Positions 12,031 through 24,956 are shown, counted from the first letter of the stretch. The stretch: 64,000 bases of DNA from Parapristionchus giblindavisi (GCA_943737045.1 CALSFV010000267.1:62001-126000); one strand, 5' to 3'. Notes: a model not told the origin generated them from the sequence alone. Translations and numbers: made by a program.

Positions 12031-13540
12031 CATTATCTTGTTATTGTTAGAGAGAGTCAAGATGATTAAAGTCATCGAAGCGCAAAATGATCGCAGAAAC
12101 TTGTAACGAACCAAGAATGAATGGTTATTACTCGTTCTATTCATAATTTCACTCTGTCTAACCCCTCCATTAGATATATTGTTTGTTAGACAACACTGTT
12201 CAGGGTCAAGTTCTGTTTTATCAATCTGTCTCTTTTGTTATGAACTTATAGATCATCTCCATATTATAATTTTCTTTTTTTTTTAATCTTAAATTCCAAT
12301 CAAATAAATTATTCCTCATAAGAAGGGATGGTATTCAGCACTTCTTATCTCGTTACACGGGTTATATTTCGATTCCTTACTTTGAGTCTACACGTAAGGA
12401 TCTCTTTCTCCAATCCTGATTGTGCGTGATCTTTCAGTTCAAGCCATTATACTGATATACTGTCTCTTTTTATTGAGATAAATTTGGTCATAGGAACCCT
12501 TTATCAGATAAGTCTCGATCCTCATCAAATTGTCTATCAAAGTGATCAAGATTGTAAGATTTTCGATTCAATCCGAACATTAAACATTTCATTTCTAATC
12601 TCCAGTTTTTTTCGTTTTTTCGATTCTTTGATGCAATAGGTTTATTTCGATGAGATCAAATATATACGATACAACTGTGCAAAAGCAATGACAACGCAAA
12701 AATTAAATATAAATACTTTAACTTGATAATCATCCTCTTAATTACCGTGACCAGATTGTTAGTCACTCAACTTTGGTGAGTCATCTAAACAATTGGTAAC
12801 TATGTAGAGAAAACGTGATCCTGTTTCAACAACATCTTCATTTGAAAACAATTCGTTGTTTACTAATACGGAGTTTAAAAAGAAACAAATATATTTTCAC
12901 TAGACCCTCTTTCAAAATATCCGCATCGAACTTGTATTGAAAAGTTTTCCCACAATGAGCTACACTTACACTAAATTCCCTTATTTAGGAGAGAATTATT
13001 GCCGATAATTTCTTCTTTATGAAATTCTTAATCCATAAATAGGTAAGGGAATTCAGTTCTATTCCCTCATCAATATGAACATTTTTAAAAATACTTTCTT
13101 CTGCATACTATTATATTACAATCTTCATTCTATTCTTTTATCTCTCACATATTATCCATTATCCTTCTTACTTTGATCTCAGTTATCTCGAATGCCCATC
13201 TTTATTGGTATTTATGGTATCTTCTTACTTTCCTCCCTCCCTCTCCCTCTCTCCCTCTCCTTCTCACCCTCTCCCTCTCCCTCTCCCTTCCCTTATACAC
13301 AGACGGCCGCTCCTTTGTTGTTTCCTCTATCCGACTTTCCACTCTCTCACTTTTACGTACTCTCGCCTCTTAATCTTTTCTCAATTCTACTCACTCTATC
13401 ATGCAATTCATGCTTGGATATTGGTGTACTTCCTCTATCTTCATTTTGATAGTGTGGACTAGTGTAGATATGAATGATTTCGATGTGAAATTGGCGGAAC
13501 TTATTGTTGTGATCATAGAAAACGAGAAACTTTTTCCTTT
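12031..13540. other. AT-rich interval without a supported gene
   Basis: AT-rich DNA with scattered CT runs (13222-13292). No splice-consistent exon chain was seen. Confidence 0.5.
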
Positions 13541-13596
13541 GTGGCCGTATGCATGAACAACGGAAAACCGTTTTCCGTTGTTCACTCATACGGCCA
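13541..13596. other. Compact near-perfect hairpin
   Basis: GTGGCCGTATG...CAACGGAAAA pairs with TTTTCCGTTG...CATACGGCCAC across a tiny loop (about 27 bp stem, one or two mismatches). It could be a small MITE or a pre-miRNA-like hairpin; the stem is near-continuous, which fits a MITE better. Confidence 0.7.
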
Positions 13597-13840
13597 CTGA
13601 TCGTTCCTTCTTCACCTTTTGTTCTAATCTTCATATCATTTAACATGTGTTTATTCGATCTACATATCATTTCTATCTATAGATATTTTCTTTGGTCAGA
13701 GTCTCCTTTTGTTGATCCCAATTGTCCAATCCCTCTTCTGGCCGCTCATTATCCTCTTTTCTCCATTCTTTTCTCCATCCATTCCCCCTCATCCTCTTCA
13801 ACCACCGTTCCGTTATAAACACTTGTTCTAACTTTACTCT

Positions 13841-13869
13841 CCATCCTCCTCCTCCTCCTCCTCCTCCTC

Positions 13870-13917
<48 letters not shown>
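13841..13917. repeat. Compound (CTC)n(CT)n microsatellite
   Basis: About nine CTC triplets are followed by an uninterrupted CT run of about 40 bases. Confidence 0.9.
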
Positions 13918-13918
<1 letters not shown>

Positions 13919-14564
13919 TTCCAACCCTCCCTCTGTTCCCCTCCGCCGCATTGGGTAATTGTCGTGCGGGAACTTTACTTCTATTCTCTCTTTTCGCCTT
14001 CGTTTTTTTGTGTCTTCATAATCAGTTCAATGTTGTATTCAATAGATAATTGAGATTAACTTTTCAATGTTTCTATTTTAAGAAAACTTGGCATTCCTAT
14101 AAATGTTAAATTATCCATTCCATTCGTAGTCTCTTGAGATAAGGTAGAGTAGTGTTAAATTACTACTTATCGTTATTATTATTAAAACTTAATGTTAATC
14201 ATTTCACGGTCTCTGATCTCGATGAGATACTCCATAAATGGATCTCATAAACTTCCTTTGTCTGATGCTGAAAATTATGATTTGTATATATCAATTTCTA
14301 TTAAGCATAGCGCAAATACATACAATTACTTACATGCATTATTTTTAATGTTTAATTTATATAATTTTGTTTTTTTCGTGAAGTGTTGCCATCCGAAAAT
14401 CGACAGAGAATTCAATTCAGGGTTAATAACACAAGCGTGAAACTTATTTCATTTGAAATGATCTTTGATGCACATTTTTGGACCGCCTATTCAGTGATAT
14501 GATTTTTTTGCTAGATCAATTAACAAATTTCACGTTTCAACTATTCTCTATTTATTCATGTTGT

Positions 14565-15100
14565 AGAGTCCCTCTCAATCCCTCTATCTCCCTCTCTCTC
14601 CTCTCTCCTTCTCCCTCTCCCTTTTCAGTTCTGACCGAATGGAAGTGTACCAAAACAGTGATGGGGGAATAGGACTGGAGAGGAGATAGAGTAGATACAA
14701 ATGTGATGACTACGAAGGTATTCTTCGTTGCTTTCCTTCTCTCCCCCACATTCTCTCTCCTCGACCACTCTCCCATCTCCCTCTCCCTCCTTCCTCTTCT
14801 TCTCTCCCTCTCCCTCTCCCTCCTTCCTCTCCCTCTCTCCCTCTCCCTCTCCCTCCTTCCTCTCCCTCTCTCCCTCTCCCTCTCCCTCTCTCCCTCTCCA
14901 TCTCCCTCCTTCCTTCCCCTCTCTCCCTCTCCCTCTTTCCTTTATCAATTTCTCCCTCTCTCCTTCATCTCGGATGTAAATTTACTCTGTGATTCTTCTC
15001 CTTCTTGTCTTATCTTTCCCTTTGCTTTGTCTCATCTTTCGCTTATTTTAGTCTCTTATTCACTATTTTTTGACTTCCTTGCTTCTTTTTTTGCAGTCAT
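14565..15100. repeat. CTCCCT-rich low-complexity tract
   Basis: Dense CTCCCT/CTTCCT repetition, especially 14770-14945, creates overlapping open frames on both strands. None has gene-like codon use. Confidence 0.85.
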
Positions 15101-15175
15101 CTTCACATAGACGTACTATAGTACTAGGACTTCATTATTGAAAACATTTTAAAAAATTGTCTGAAAAGATCAACA

Positions 15176-15617
15176 CACTCAGAGAAAAAACCCTTAAATA
15201 CAAGGGTTTAAAACCCTAGTTGGCATGCTGCGCTGTATATAACCCTTACGGGTAAGGGTTTTGATACCCTTACCCATAAGGGTTTCAGCCCTTACATGCT
15301 AGGGTTTGAAACCCTTAGTGACCTCGAAAAGACGCAGAATTAAAGTTGCAAAAGATTTTGATCAGAGTAGGAATCGAACAGGCGGAGGCGCACCTCTGCG
15401 CACACTACCCAAGCGCTCTACCCACTGCGCTACACGGACATGTTGTTACACTGACAGAACTCAGATATCATACAAAGGGGAGGCGTGGGCCTTGCAAATA
15501 AGGGTTTCAAACCCTAGTTGGCGCTCTGGTCAAACCCTTAATAGTAAGGGTTTTGTCTCTACAATTCCTTAGGATTTGGGTTAGGGTTTACAACCCTTAG
15601 GGTTTTTTCTCTGAGTG
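15176..15617 (-). mobile_element. CACTC-ended MITE with nested palindromes and a tRNA-like core
   Basis: Terminal inverted repeats are CACTCAGAGAAAAAACCC and its reverse complement, directly outside which both flanks carry CA. The interior is made of repeated AAGGGTTT/AAACCCTT palindromes. On the minus strand a tRNA-like unit (about 15360-15438) has an A box (TAGCGCAGTGGGTAGAG) and a B box (TGTTCGATTCC). CACTC ends and a short target duplication are reminiscent of the CMC (CACTA/Mirage/Chapaev) group, but no transposase is present to confirm this. Confidence 0.75.
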
Positions 15618-16039
15618 CAGCTTCGTAATAATTGCCACAGTTTGTATATAATGACCTTTATTGTTATCAAATTGACCACATGCAGATAATTACAAGACTT
15701 TTAAACCATGATTAGAACGTTCTCATAATCAACGAATTTCGCATTGCAGTAAACTAGCATCGGAATTATCCATAGCTATAGCATGTTTCTTTTGTTTTGC
15801 TACCTCTTCTCATTATTTTCTTTCTTCCCATTCTTCTTCTTCCCCTTACTTTGCATTTCTCTTCCCTTCAGCATTCTTTTCTTCCCTTATTTCCTGTTTC
15901 TTACATATTTTTCGTCTCTTTTAATCCTACTACTTTTTGTTCGATTTATTAGAAATTGTTATTTTGATTTGAACGTTATCCACAATATAAAAAATGTTCT
16001 TGTATCATATATGAATATATTACAATGTTCGTATTCCAG

Positions 16040-19000
16040 TATGGATGCAGATTCGAATCGAACGTTGGCTGAGGAAATTCTATTGATTCCCACTGGAACA
16101 ACGTCAGAAGATGGAACGAATATTGGTAAGAGACAGTGACAAATTAGAAACTCAAGTTGGATAACATTATTGTATTATCTATAATTAATAGTAAGTGCAT
16201 TGCTTGAAACCTGAATATGAGGGGGGGGGGGTAAATAAATGGACATAATACTTGAGTGGAAGGGGACTTTTTATTTGGATATATGGAAGATATTTGGTAT
16301 CTTTTATATTCATAGACGTGAAAAGAATTTCCACCAAAATAGATAATATTTAAGTTATATTATACTACTATAGTATAGTCATTGATCCTTTGAAAGTCTC
16401 CGCTGTTGTACAGCCAAGTCAGACAGACAAAACAGTGGATTTCGCAATGTTCGTTAATGATTTGTGGATGAAAGTACGAAATGATTACGGCCATTGATGA
16501 CATAACCTAATCATTTGTTTTCGAGTGATGAGTCAGAGGACGTTTTGAGCAATCTTTCACCATGTTTAGATGTACAGTGTAGGCAACAAGTCTCCGGCCA
16601 CTTTTACATTTTTTTATAACTTTTGATCCAGGAAAGCAATCAAGCTGATCTTTACAGTCAATGTACAGAATTTATTAAGGAATACAACCATGATGTGTTA
16701 GTGATATTACATAAGTTCATTATTGCGTAGTGATGACGCAATAGAATTACACTTTTTTGAAAATTTTTATTTCTTTAGTCCAAAGTCCTGTTCTTGTGAA
16801 ACATTGTGAGAGTGTAGAACCCCACTAGGGCTGCACAGTCAAACAATCCGGAATGGCTCCGACTCCGATTTCAAGCTGTAGCAGGGTTGCAACTTTGACC
16901 TCCAAAATTTGTAACTCAGCTTCTAGATGTGCTAACGACCCATTCTAAGTGCTAAAATGATGCTAGTGGCGAGTAATGTTTATTCCCAGATTACGGTAGT
17001 CATAGCTCCTCATTTGCCCTCAGAGCATAAAATAATTTTTTTGTTGGGATGACCGAATTTGAGACCCTACCGTTCAGAGGGCAGGTCTTCTAAAATTATG
17101 GTTCCTGCGCAAGTAGCTTTGCAATGTATCATATATTTATTTCCCTTATTTTGGTTTAGTTCCGATTCCTTTCAGACCCGTAGCAAAAGTTATGCTGAGG
17201 TCTACTCGGATTCAGCCATCAAAGATCAAAATCCAAAGATCAAAGATCGAAGTTCAGCAATAGTGTAAAAACTTTTATGAACATCTCTAACATACATTGG
17301 TGCTTTGCAAATAAGAGATTTCATCAATAGAGGCCCAGGGATGAGAGCAGTGAGAGAGAAAGCACAAGAGCGCGCACCGAGTAGACCTCAGCATAACTTT
17401 TGCTACGGGTCTGAAAGGAATCGGAACTAAACCAAAATAAGGGAAATAAATATATGATACATTGCAAAGCTACTTGCGCAGGAACCATAATTTTAGAAGA
17501 CCTGCCCTCTGAACGGTAGGGTCTCAAAATCGGTCATCCCAACAAAATAAATTATTTTATGCCCTGAGGGCAAATGAGGAGCTATGACTACCGTAATCTG
17601 GGAATAAACATTACTCGCCACTAGCATCATTTTAGCACTTAGAATGGGTCGTTAGCACATCAAGAAGCTGAGTTACAAATTTTGGAGGTCAAAGTTGCAA
17701 CCCTGCTACAGCTTGAAATCGGAGTCGGAGCCATTCCGGATTGTTTGACTGTGCAGCCCTAGTGGGGTTCTACACTCTCACAATGTTTCACAAGAACAGG
17801 ACTTTCGACTAAAGAAATAAAAAATTTCAAAAAGTGTAATTCTATTGCGTCATCACTACGCAATAATGAACTAATGTAATATCACCAACACAGCATGGTT
17901 GTATTCCTTAATAAATTCTGTATATTGACTGAAAAGATCAGCTTGATTGCTTTCCTTGATCAAAAGTTATAAAAAAATGTAAAAGTGGCCGGAGACTTGT
18001 TGCCTACACTGTATTTACAACCCTATCGTTATCCTTAGAATCAACAGAGTTGCATAATCACAATTTAATTGTCTAAGACTTCACAACTTGTTCAGGAAAA
18101 GGATGTCATTTCATGATATTGATGTGTTTTTGCTATTACACGATGTTGTCGTTAAATTAACCATCATGATGGATGGGCCGTCGAGAAATGAATAGAATCA
18201 ATGTGGGATTGTGACAGACCCTCGAAGAGGGATAAGCGGACAAGACACTGGGCGTATCTCTATTCAGGAGAGGGACTCATGCTCGTCCTTGATAATATGA
18301 TTCACATCTTGTCATATACATATAATCTTTCTCCTTTGTCTCACAGACGAGATATGTCCATTTACATTTTGGTACATCCGAAGTACGCTTACATTATGTA
18401 TAATCAGGGAGATCCTAGTCATAGAAATCATAACCACTGTGTACTCTCCAAAAATCAGGGTATTGACTGTAGGAAAGCGCTAAGTTATTTTTTATTCATT
18501 CTCCTCTCTTCTTGGGTTGGTGAATCGTGGATAACCTCTTGGCGACGAAGTAAAATCAGCTTTAATGACCTATTATTTTTAGTTCCTGAAGCTGCTAAGT
18601 GGGCGGAACTTGATTTCGACGCTTCATTTCCCAGTCCTTCCGGTAACTTTTTTTCTATATCAAGTCCTATCTATCTCATCTCTTATCTGTCACTGTTCGT
18701 ACTCTTTTTTGCCCACTATAGTTTTATCTCACGTTAGTTCCATAAGGCGTGTAACATTTGTTCGAGATGTGAGGAAATTATTAGAATCCATCTTTCACTA
18801 CTATTATATTTTAATCATTTTTACCGGTAACAGTGATAAGCACAATTGAAGTTTTATGGGAGAAAATGTTTGTTCCTTAACGACTCTTCATTAAGAATCT
18901 ATGTGAAATTAATTTAAATGAGAATTTTATGCCGTAACTTCATTGTTTTCATAATTAAACTACACGATAGAGGAAGACAATGTGATCATTCGAAATGGAA

Positions 19001-20678
19001 CCGATACAAATGATTTTCAAAATTGGTTCGTCACATTTCTGGGTGAGTTTAAAGAATGACAAAGTAATATTTATTTATTTATTTATTTCTCATACATCAT
19101 AAAGTATTGTATTGAAAAGTCGCGAAAAGAAAATAAACTAAAAATATCCGAGAGAGTGAGAGAGAGAGTGAGAGCGAGAGTGAGAGAGTGTGCGGGGAGA
19201 GTATTCATTGCGTTCTTTTTTTCGCAACTTAACAGGAACGGTGCAAGCAATACAATGCCCATCCTACATTAAAGTATTTGTCAATATCGTCAAAAGGAAA
19301 GAAAAGTTTTCGTGGACAAAGAGAGAGCTGCTTTGACATTACATAGTTTCGAAATCTAATTACTTCGAAAACAATCCCAAAACTATATTTCGGAATGATG
19401 AAACTATTGGCTTTAGTGAAGTATTCTTATTTATTTATTTTATTTATTTATCATACATCCAATAAAGATGTGACAGCATTTGAAACGAAGAATAATAAGA
19501 ATAATAATTTTCTTGTAAAAGTGCCATAAAGTTTCGTATGCGATTTGTTTAAATGAAAAAAAATCTCCGAGCAAATGTTGATCAACGCATCGATGATCAC
19601 CACAAAAACTCTTTTCACAAACCAATTCGGTTAAATAAAGAAAAACAAAGATTTTTTATCATCATGCATTGTCTATATTTTCGGCCGAAATGCTGACTTT
19701 CATGATTGTGGATCATCGAACTCAGCGTACTCGACTTACATTAGATTATGCTAAAATTTTAATGCAATTTTGATTTTCAGCTATGCCACGCTTGCGCAGC
19801 AGTAATTTGGTCCAGTCATATAGTCTCTCTTATCATTATCATTTAAATATTTAGAGAACAACGATTGGTTATTATGGGCAGCAATTGGAGCGGGTGCACT
19901 ATTCATTCTCTGTATCATCATCGTTATCACTTGTTGGCTGGTCAATCACAGGAAGTTAGTGATAAATTTATTCTGACATATTATATTTTTCATTACTACT
20001 CATGTATAATACTTCCTCATCATGCAGATTTAGTACTATTTATGATAGATTAAATTTTAGAAATAAGTAATGATCTTCAGGGGCATAATACACGAGCGAA
20101 AGATGCAGGAACGTCAATTTGAGAGACAACCATCAGAGAGTAATCTTGAATGCTATAAACGACCGAATATGCCACAGAGTCGTGAGTTTCATATCTAACC
20201 GATTGGAAATTTAAGGATTAAAATTGGACGACAAAATATTCATAGTTTCTCTATTTTCGAATTACGTAGAATTAATTGCAGACAATCAGAGCCTGGCCAA
20301 TATACGATAATTCTGATTTAAGTCAAGTACATTCAGAATGAATTACATAAGAATTCTAAATAAATCAATAATCATTTGTTTCAGGTTCAGCAACGATGTC
20401 CCGTGGTGGTTTCCTCTCCGCTTCTCCGTACCAAGACAATAACGAAATTCACTTCACTAATATAGAATCAGCCAGTGACGTCATCGGTTCGTCCGATACA
20501 TTGTGTGTACAGTGTTTGTGTTTCGTCCTTGTAGTTTGATCTTTGATCCTTCGTTGTTTATCGACACGATGTTTCAGCAATCGATGGTATTCCCAACAAC
20601 GACCTGCACGCTGAGCGTTATCGCCCCCTTCCTCAGCCGGCAACGATCAATAATGTTGTCCCTGTAGCTAATTATTGA
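16040..20678 (+). CDS. Single-pass membrane protein, likely receptor/adhesion-like
   Basis: Exons: 16040-16125, 18583-18642, 18971-19042, 19855-19954, 20081-20181, 20385-20486 and 20578-20678 (TGA). All junction phases (1,1,1,2,1,1) agree and stay open, giving 206 residues from the ATG at 16041. The N-terminal part is acidic with possible glycosylation sites (NRT, NGT). One membrane helix follows DWLLW (AAIGAGALFILCIIIVITCW), then a basic stop-transfer VNHRKG and a roughly 110-residue cytoplasmic tail rich in Pro, Gln, Arg and Ser. The first exon starts after a TTCCAG acceptor, so an upstream signal-peptide exon is likely but was not found in the CT-rich DNA. Intron 1 (2.4 kb) is mostly a palindromic transposon. 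No known domain is recognised. Confidence 0.75.
16573..18013. mobile_element. Palindromic TA-flanked (Tc1/mariner-type end) element
   Basis: TIRs starting CAGTGTAGGCAACAAGTC extend for about 640 bp in each arm (16575-17212 and 17374-18011; coordinate sum 34586) with very few differences. TA lies at both ends, as expected for Tc1/mariner target sites. The centre is only about 160 bp and no transposase survives. It sits in intron 1 of the membrane-protein gene, so the pre-mRNA would carry a very long hairpin. Confidence 0.85.
19066..19200. repeat. TTTA and GAGAGT simple repeats
   Basis: An ATTT run at 19069-19088 and a GAGAGTGA-type run at 19150-19195. A second TTTA run at 19428-19452 is followed by similar CATACATC sequence, suggesting related retroelement tails. 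Confidence 0.6.
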
Positions 20679-22080
20679 ATCAAGTACGGTAGAATTTATC
20701 GCTAACTGACTTTTATCTCTAGATGTCTAGGTTACCGTTGGCCAACAAATGGTAATTAATATAGTATGTCTCCGCTCGTCCCATTTAATCTGAAGTAGAA
20801 AACAATGAGAGGATGTGGCACAGCCAAGATTTTGTAACAACTTTTAATTAATTCTTTCAACTCAAAGCCAAGTGAATATTGATTGATCTCGGAATTCAGT
20901 GTTATGCAAACATTTGTACAATTTTTACTCATATCTCGATTCGTAAACCCCCGTGAGCTTATTCTCCATTTATCCATGCATTTTGCTACTATTATCGATT
21001 GATCTCGCCTATCCACATACCGTAATCTAGTCAGTCTCACATTTTAATGATTTATTCTAGTCTGAAGTTATTACCAAATAGGGCATAAATTGCTCCGTCA
21101 TAAATGTAGGAAACGACTGTGAACTTTAATTGTGATTCATTCATTCGGTGATAAATATATTGTTCATGATAAACAACATCCTCACGTTTTCACATCGAAA
21201 TTATGAACTAACAAGCTTAAAAGGTCGCTTTTACTCGCTCTATGAAAAAAGAAAAGCACTTGCTTATTGTTAGAAATTTCTGTTTAATTGAAAGAAGAGT
21301 TGTAAGGAAAAAACACTACCTTACATTTTGATGATCTATGTTGAAATTATAAAATAGATAATTCAAATTCAAAACAAGGATAATTTATGATGAATCTATA
21401 TTATTTTCGAAATTGAATTTGGCGTGGAAATTGGGTGAAGGTTTGAGTAGACGAGGAAATGAACGATTGAAGAGGATGGGAGGAGAAAAGAGTGACGAAA
21501 GACTAAACGAATTGCATAAGTAAAGAGAATCGACTATTCGTGCATGCAAACCTTTTTTTGTACCTTTCATTTATTTTCCCTGTAGAGCTGTAGAGTCCTC
21601 CGTGACATGAGATCCCCCCCCTACCCCCGAATTACTGCGTCTTGATGATTGAACATCTCTTGTTAGAATTCTTCGTAATACTTTAACCTGTTTAGCCTAT
21701 TTAATCTTGGAAAGACTTATAACAGTGCTGTAGTGTGCTTAGGAAAAAAGTCACTTTGAGATTGATTCCCGAGCGTGGGAGAGTTTATCAAGTTTTTTGC
21801 ATTTGCCAAAATGCAATATTTGTATATTTTTTCTCAGGCTACGTAATTTATAAAATTCTAAATTTTCCAAGCAAAGAGTAATACAATACGAGCAATTCAC
21901 GCATCTGATATTTAATATTCATGGCGCAATAATTCTAAGGAGTAGAGTTGGATCACGGGATACCCCGGACCTCATGTCAAGTAGGGTCAATCTGCCGTAC
22001 TGTCTCTTTATATTTCACTTCTTAGAGGCTATTTCGTCGTGAAGAAACATTGTCTCTTTCTCTCGCATCTCTGTGTTACG
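20679..22080. other. Intergenic region between two + strand genes
   Basis: AT-rich, with no exon chain that I can support on either strand. It should hold the 3' end of the membrane-protein gene and the promoter of the PLAT gene. Confidence 0.5.
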
Positions 22081-24511
22081 ATGTATCCTTCGCTATTGAT
22101 ATCGATTGCTCTTTTACCAGGTGAGACCTTTGTCTTTTCTAAATCTGTGCTTCCTTTGTTTTGATCCTGCGATAGCAAATCGACTGCTGTGATCGCGCAG
22201 CAAAAAAATCATTCTGAGTTTTATCTGTCCAAAATAGTGTTGGCTGTATTTTTCGATGATTGTCAACTTATGATTCCAGTGTCACTCTCCATATCTACAT
22301 GGGATGTAATCATCAAGACATGCGATCGAAATGGAGCTGGAACAGACGCCAGTGTTTATTTGAAGGTTTTAAGAATATTGATGTAAAATGAGAAAATTTA
22401 GAAAATGTTCCAAATCTCAATAATTGTAGAAAAAATTTTACTCACTGTACAATACCGTGAAGACGAAAGTAAAATCAAATTCTTAAATTTGCAGATCTAC
22501 TATGAGCACGAGAACGCGTATGAAACGTATCTTCTAGATTCAGCGAGGTACTAACATAATCCAAATGCAAATAATGTGTATATAACTTTAATTTCTACAA
22601 GAATAGAATGAAAATGTGCGAGAATATTTGGAGAGTATTCTGTTCTTTCTTGTGTTTTGACATGAACAAAAAATAAAATTAGAAACAGACAATACATCGC
22701 TTGCATCTTCTGTCGAAATTAACAGCTTTACAACTTTTATTCACAGTTTGTCGAATTTTCTAGGAGTATTATTTTTTGTAAACCCGTACAAGCTACTTGA
22801 GCACTGCGTTACAAAATCAGCGTTTCCATTACTATTTTTTACATATCGAAATAGATCATTTTGTCGCATGTTTTATCAGCGAGCCCTCCCGAATGGCACT
22901 GCCCATGAAGGAAAGAAAATTGTTATTCGAATTTGAACCGAACTCGAAAAGCAACTTGGTGGTGTAACAAGTTTCGTCATTTCTTTTGCTCTTGACTTGA
23001 TTGATTCTGCACGCAGCTCACACGGACGAAATGGCTATCATTTCTGAATTCAGCGTAGTAACTTAATAGACAATATTCTAGTTCTCTAGATCTGAAAATC
23101 GCGAAATGCAACCACTCCGATGTAGAATATCTGCACGGAAGAAAAAGCTAGACTCAATATGGGGCGAATTTGAACAAGGCGCAGTAAATTATTGAGCGCA
23201 TAAAAATCACTTATTTTATTTGTAGAAGACTATTTCTTGTTTTGCATGGTTCAGAAACTATGCCGATCTCTTTTATATATCAAATAGCGCGCGGCGAAGG
23301 TCAGCCGGGTTAGAGAGAGGCAGCGGAGAGACAATCGAGAGTTGGGCGAGATCTAGCCTTTGAGTGACTTCTGTTCTTTAGAACCCGTTTGTCATTTTCT
23401 TATGCAAGTACATTTTATACGCACAATAGCCATGTTCTCCGAATTGCTGCATTCAAGGTCGTATTTGAACGAAAATATAGCGGATACATATAATCACAAA
23501 ATAAATAAAATATATAGAGAAATCGAGCAAGTCAATGTGCAGAATTTCAGCTCTCTAGGAGTAATGACAAAGAAAAGGTAGATAACGCGCACACTGTGAC
23601 ATAAGCTCACTCAATACCAGCAATAAGTAAATATATTTGGATATTATGTTGTCTTTCCAGGAACGATTTCGAGCGTGATTCGCGTGATCATTTCAAGATC
23701 TCTGTTAATTCATCCGATATTGTAAATGTGGGCCTCTTCTGGTGGCCCAGTTTATCGATTAGTCAAGGATGGTGTGTAGACTGGGTAGGATTATACTCTT
23801 TCTGATTATTTTTCATTATCCTAAATGTTCCTTGTTATCGGAAAAAAATAGCAAAGTCAAAAATTTATGAAACAATCCCAACATTTTCTCACATTGAGTT
23901 TGACCCTATTTTTGAAACAGAAAATTAGAAAAAAATAGGTGAGAAACTGTGTGCTAAACGAGGAGAGTTTTCACTTTTCTTTTCTTTTCGCAAATTGTGA
24001 TTAATGCATTATTGTCCGTATAAAATGTACTTGTATAATTGCCTAGCTAATGGCTGTAAAATGCAGAAGTATTCTATCGATCAGCCCGCCTTTCTTCCTC
24101 ACACTCTCTCATTTACGTGCTATCTCGCTTTGACTCTCTCTCTAAACATACACATTGTGGCTGTGGCTGGCTACTCTCGTATCTAATAAACAAGTGTATT
24201 TTAAACGGTCAATACCAGGTAGTCGCGGATTTTATGTAGTCGCGAAAATTGAAGAACAAGAATTCGAATGAAGAGATTTTCTCTGTTTTTCTATTTTCTT
24301 CTGAACAGAGCTAGAAGGAGTCAATTTAACGCAGCAGAGTTCAAAAGAGTATAAGTGATCGCATTTCCTTTTGCAGCTTACACTGATGTCATCGGCTCAG
24401 GAAGTGTGTATGGTTGGACGATTTGACAAATGGATCTTACATTATCGTGATCCTCCCACGTATCCAGAGACATTCACTAAGAAACGATATGCGGACTGTG
24501 TATCGCCATGA
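22081..24511 (+). CDS. Secreted single-PLAT-domain protein
   Basis: Exons: 22081-22120, 22280-22365, 22495-22547, 23661-23784 and 24377-24511 (TGA). Phases 1,0,2,0 match throughout, giving 145 residues. Residues 1-14 are a short hydrophobic signal peptide (MYPSLLISIALLPV). A PLAT/LH2 domain follows: WDVIIKTCDRNGAGTDASVY is the classic first strand and GAGTDA turn, then LLDSARNDFERDSRDHF (the S.N.FERG.xDxF block), then the ISQGWCVDW block matching the family's GW..D signature. PLAT domains are beta-sandwiches that bind lipids or protein partners. The protein ends shortly after the domain, so it is a stand-alone PLAT protein. No catalytic domain is attached. The AATAAA at 24957 follows an inserted fold-back element. 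Confidence 0.88.
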
Positions 24512-24519
24512 TTACATTC

Positions 24520-24953
24520 ACAAGGGAACTATTTAACCTTACCACAAAATTCTCTAATTTTGACATCCTAGCGTAAATCTACATGGAAAAAGGTTTCTAA
24601 AAAGTTAGGTCAAAAGCTCCACATTCGCGTTTTAAGGCCTGTTTCGGGCCTCTGAAAAGAGCATTTTTAGGCATTTCTGGGCCTGTTTGGACATTTTTTT
24701 GCCTTTTTGGACCTCTTTGGGTGTTCTTTTTGTGTATTTATGGCTATTTTTGAGCATTTTTGGCTTTCTGCGCCTTTTAGTATTTTTTGGAATCTTTTTG
24801 GGCAAATCCAGTGCATTTTCGGAGACCGAAAAAGGACTTAAAACGCGAATGTGGAACTTTTGATCTAACGTTTTAGAAACCTTTTTCCATGTAGATTTAC
24901 GCCAGGGTGTCAAAATTAGAGAATTTTGTGGTAAGGTTAAATAGTTCCCTTGT
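24520..24953. mobile_element. Fold-back MITE inside the PLAT gene 3'UTR
   Basis: Inverted arms of about 120 bp (24520-24640 and 24835-24953) begin ACAAGGGAACTATTTAACC. The centre is a G/T-rich stretch of TTTTTGGGC-like repeats. It starts 9 bases after the PLAT stop codon and ends 3 bases before an AATAAA. The end sequence ACAAGGGAA is shared with the element at 27222-27726, so the two are related. Confidence 0.8.
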
Positions 24954-24956
24954 CAG

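Noticed and set aside
12824..12831. CTGTTTCA, resembling the C. elegans 21U-RNA upstream motif (also at 28643)
   Set aside because: Two 8-mers in 64 kb on two strands is the chance expectation, and no spaced downstream motif was seen.
14625..15110. Glu/Gly/Arg-rich and Ser/Pro/Leu-rich frames on both strands
   Set aside because: Same low-complexity effect; mirror-image peptides on opposite strands.
15360..15438. Functional tRNA gene
   Set aside because: A and B boxes are present but it sits inside a MITE and the anticodon and acceptor stems do not fold properly.
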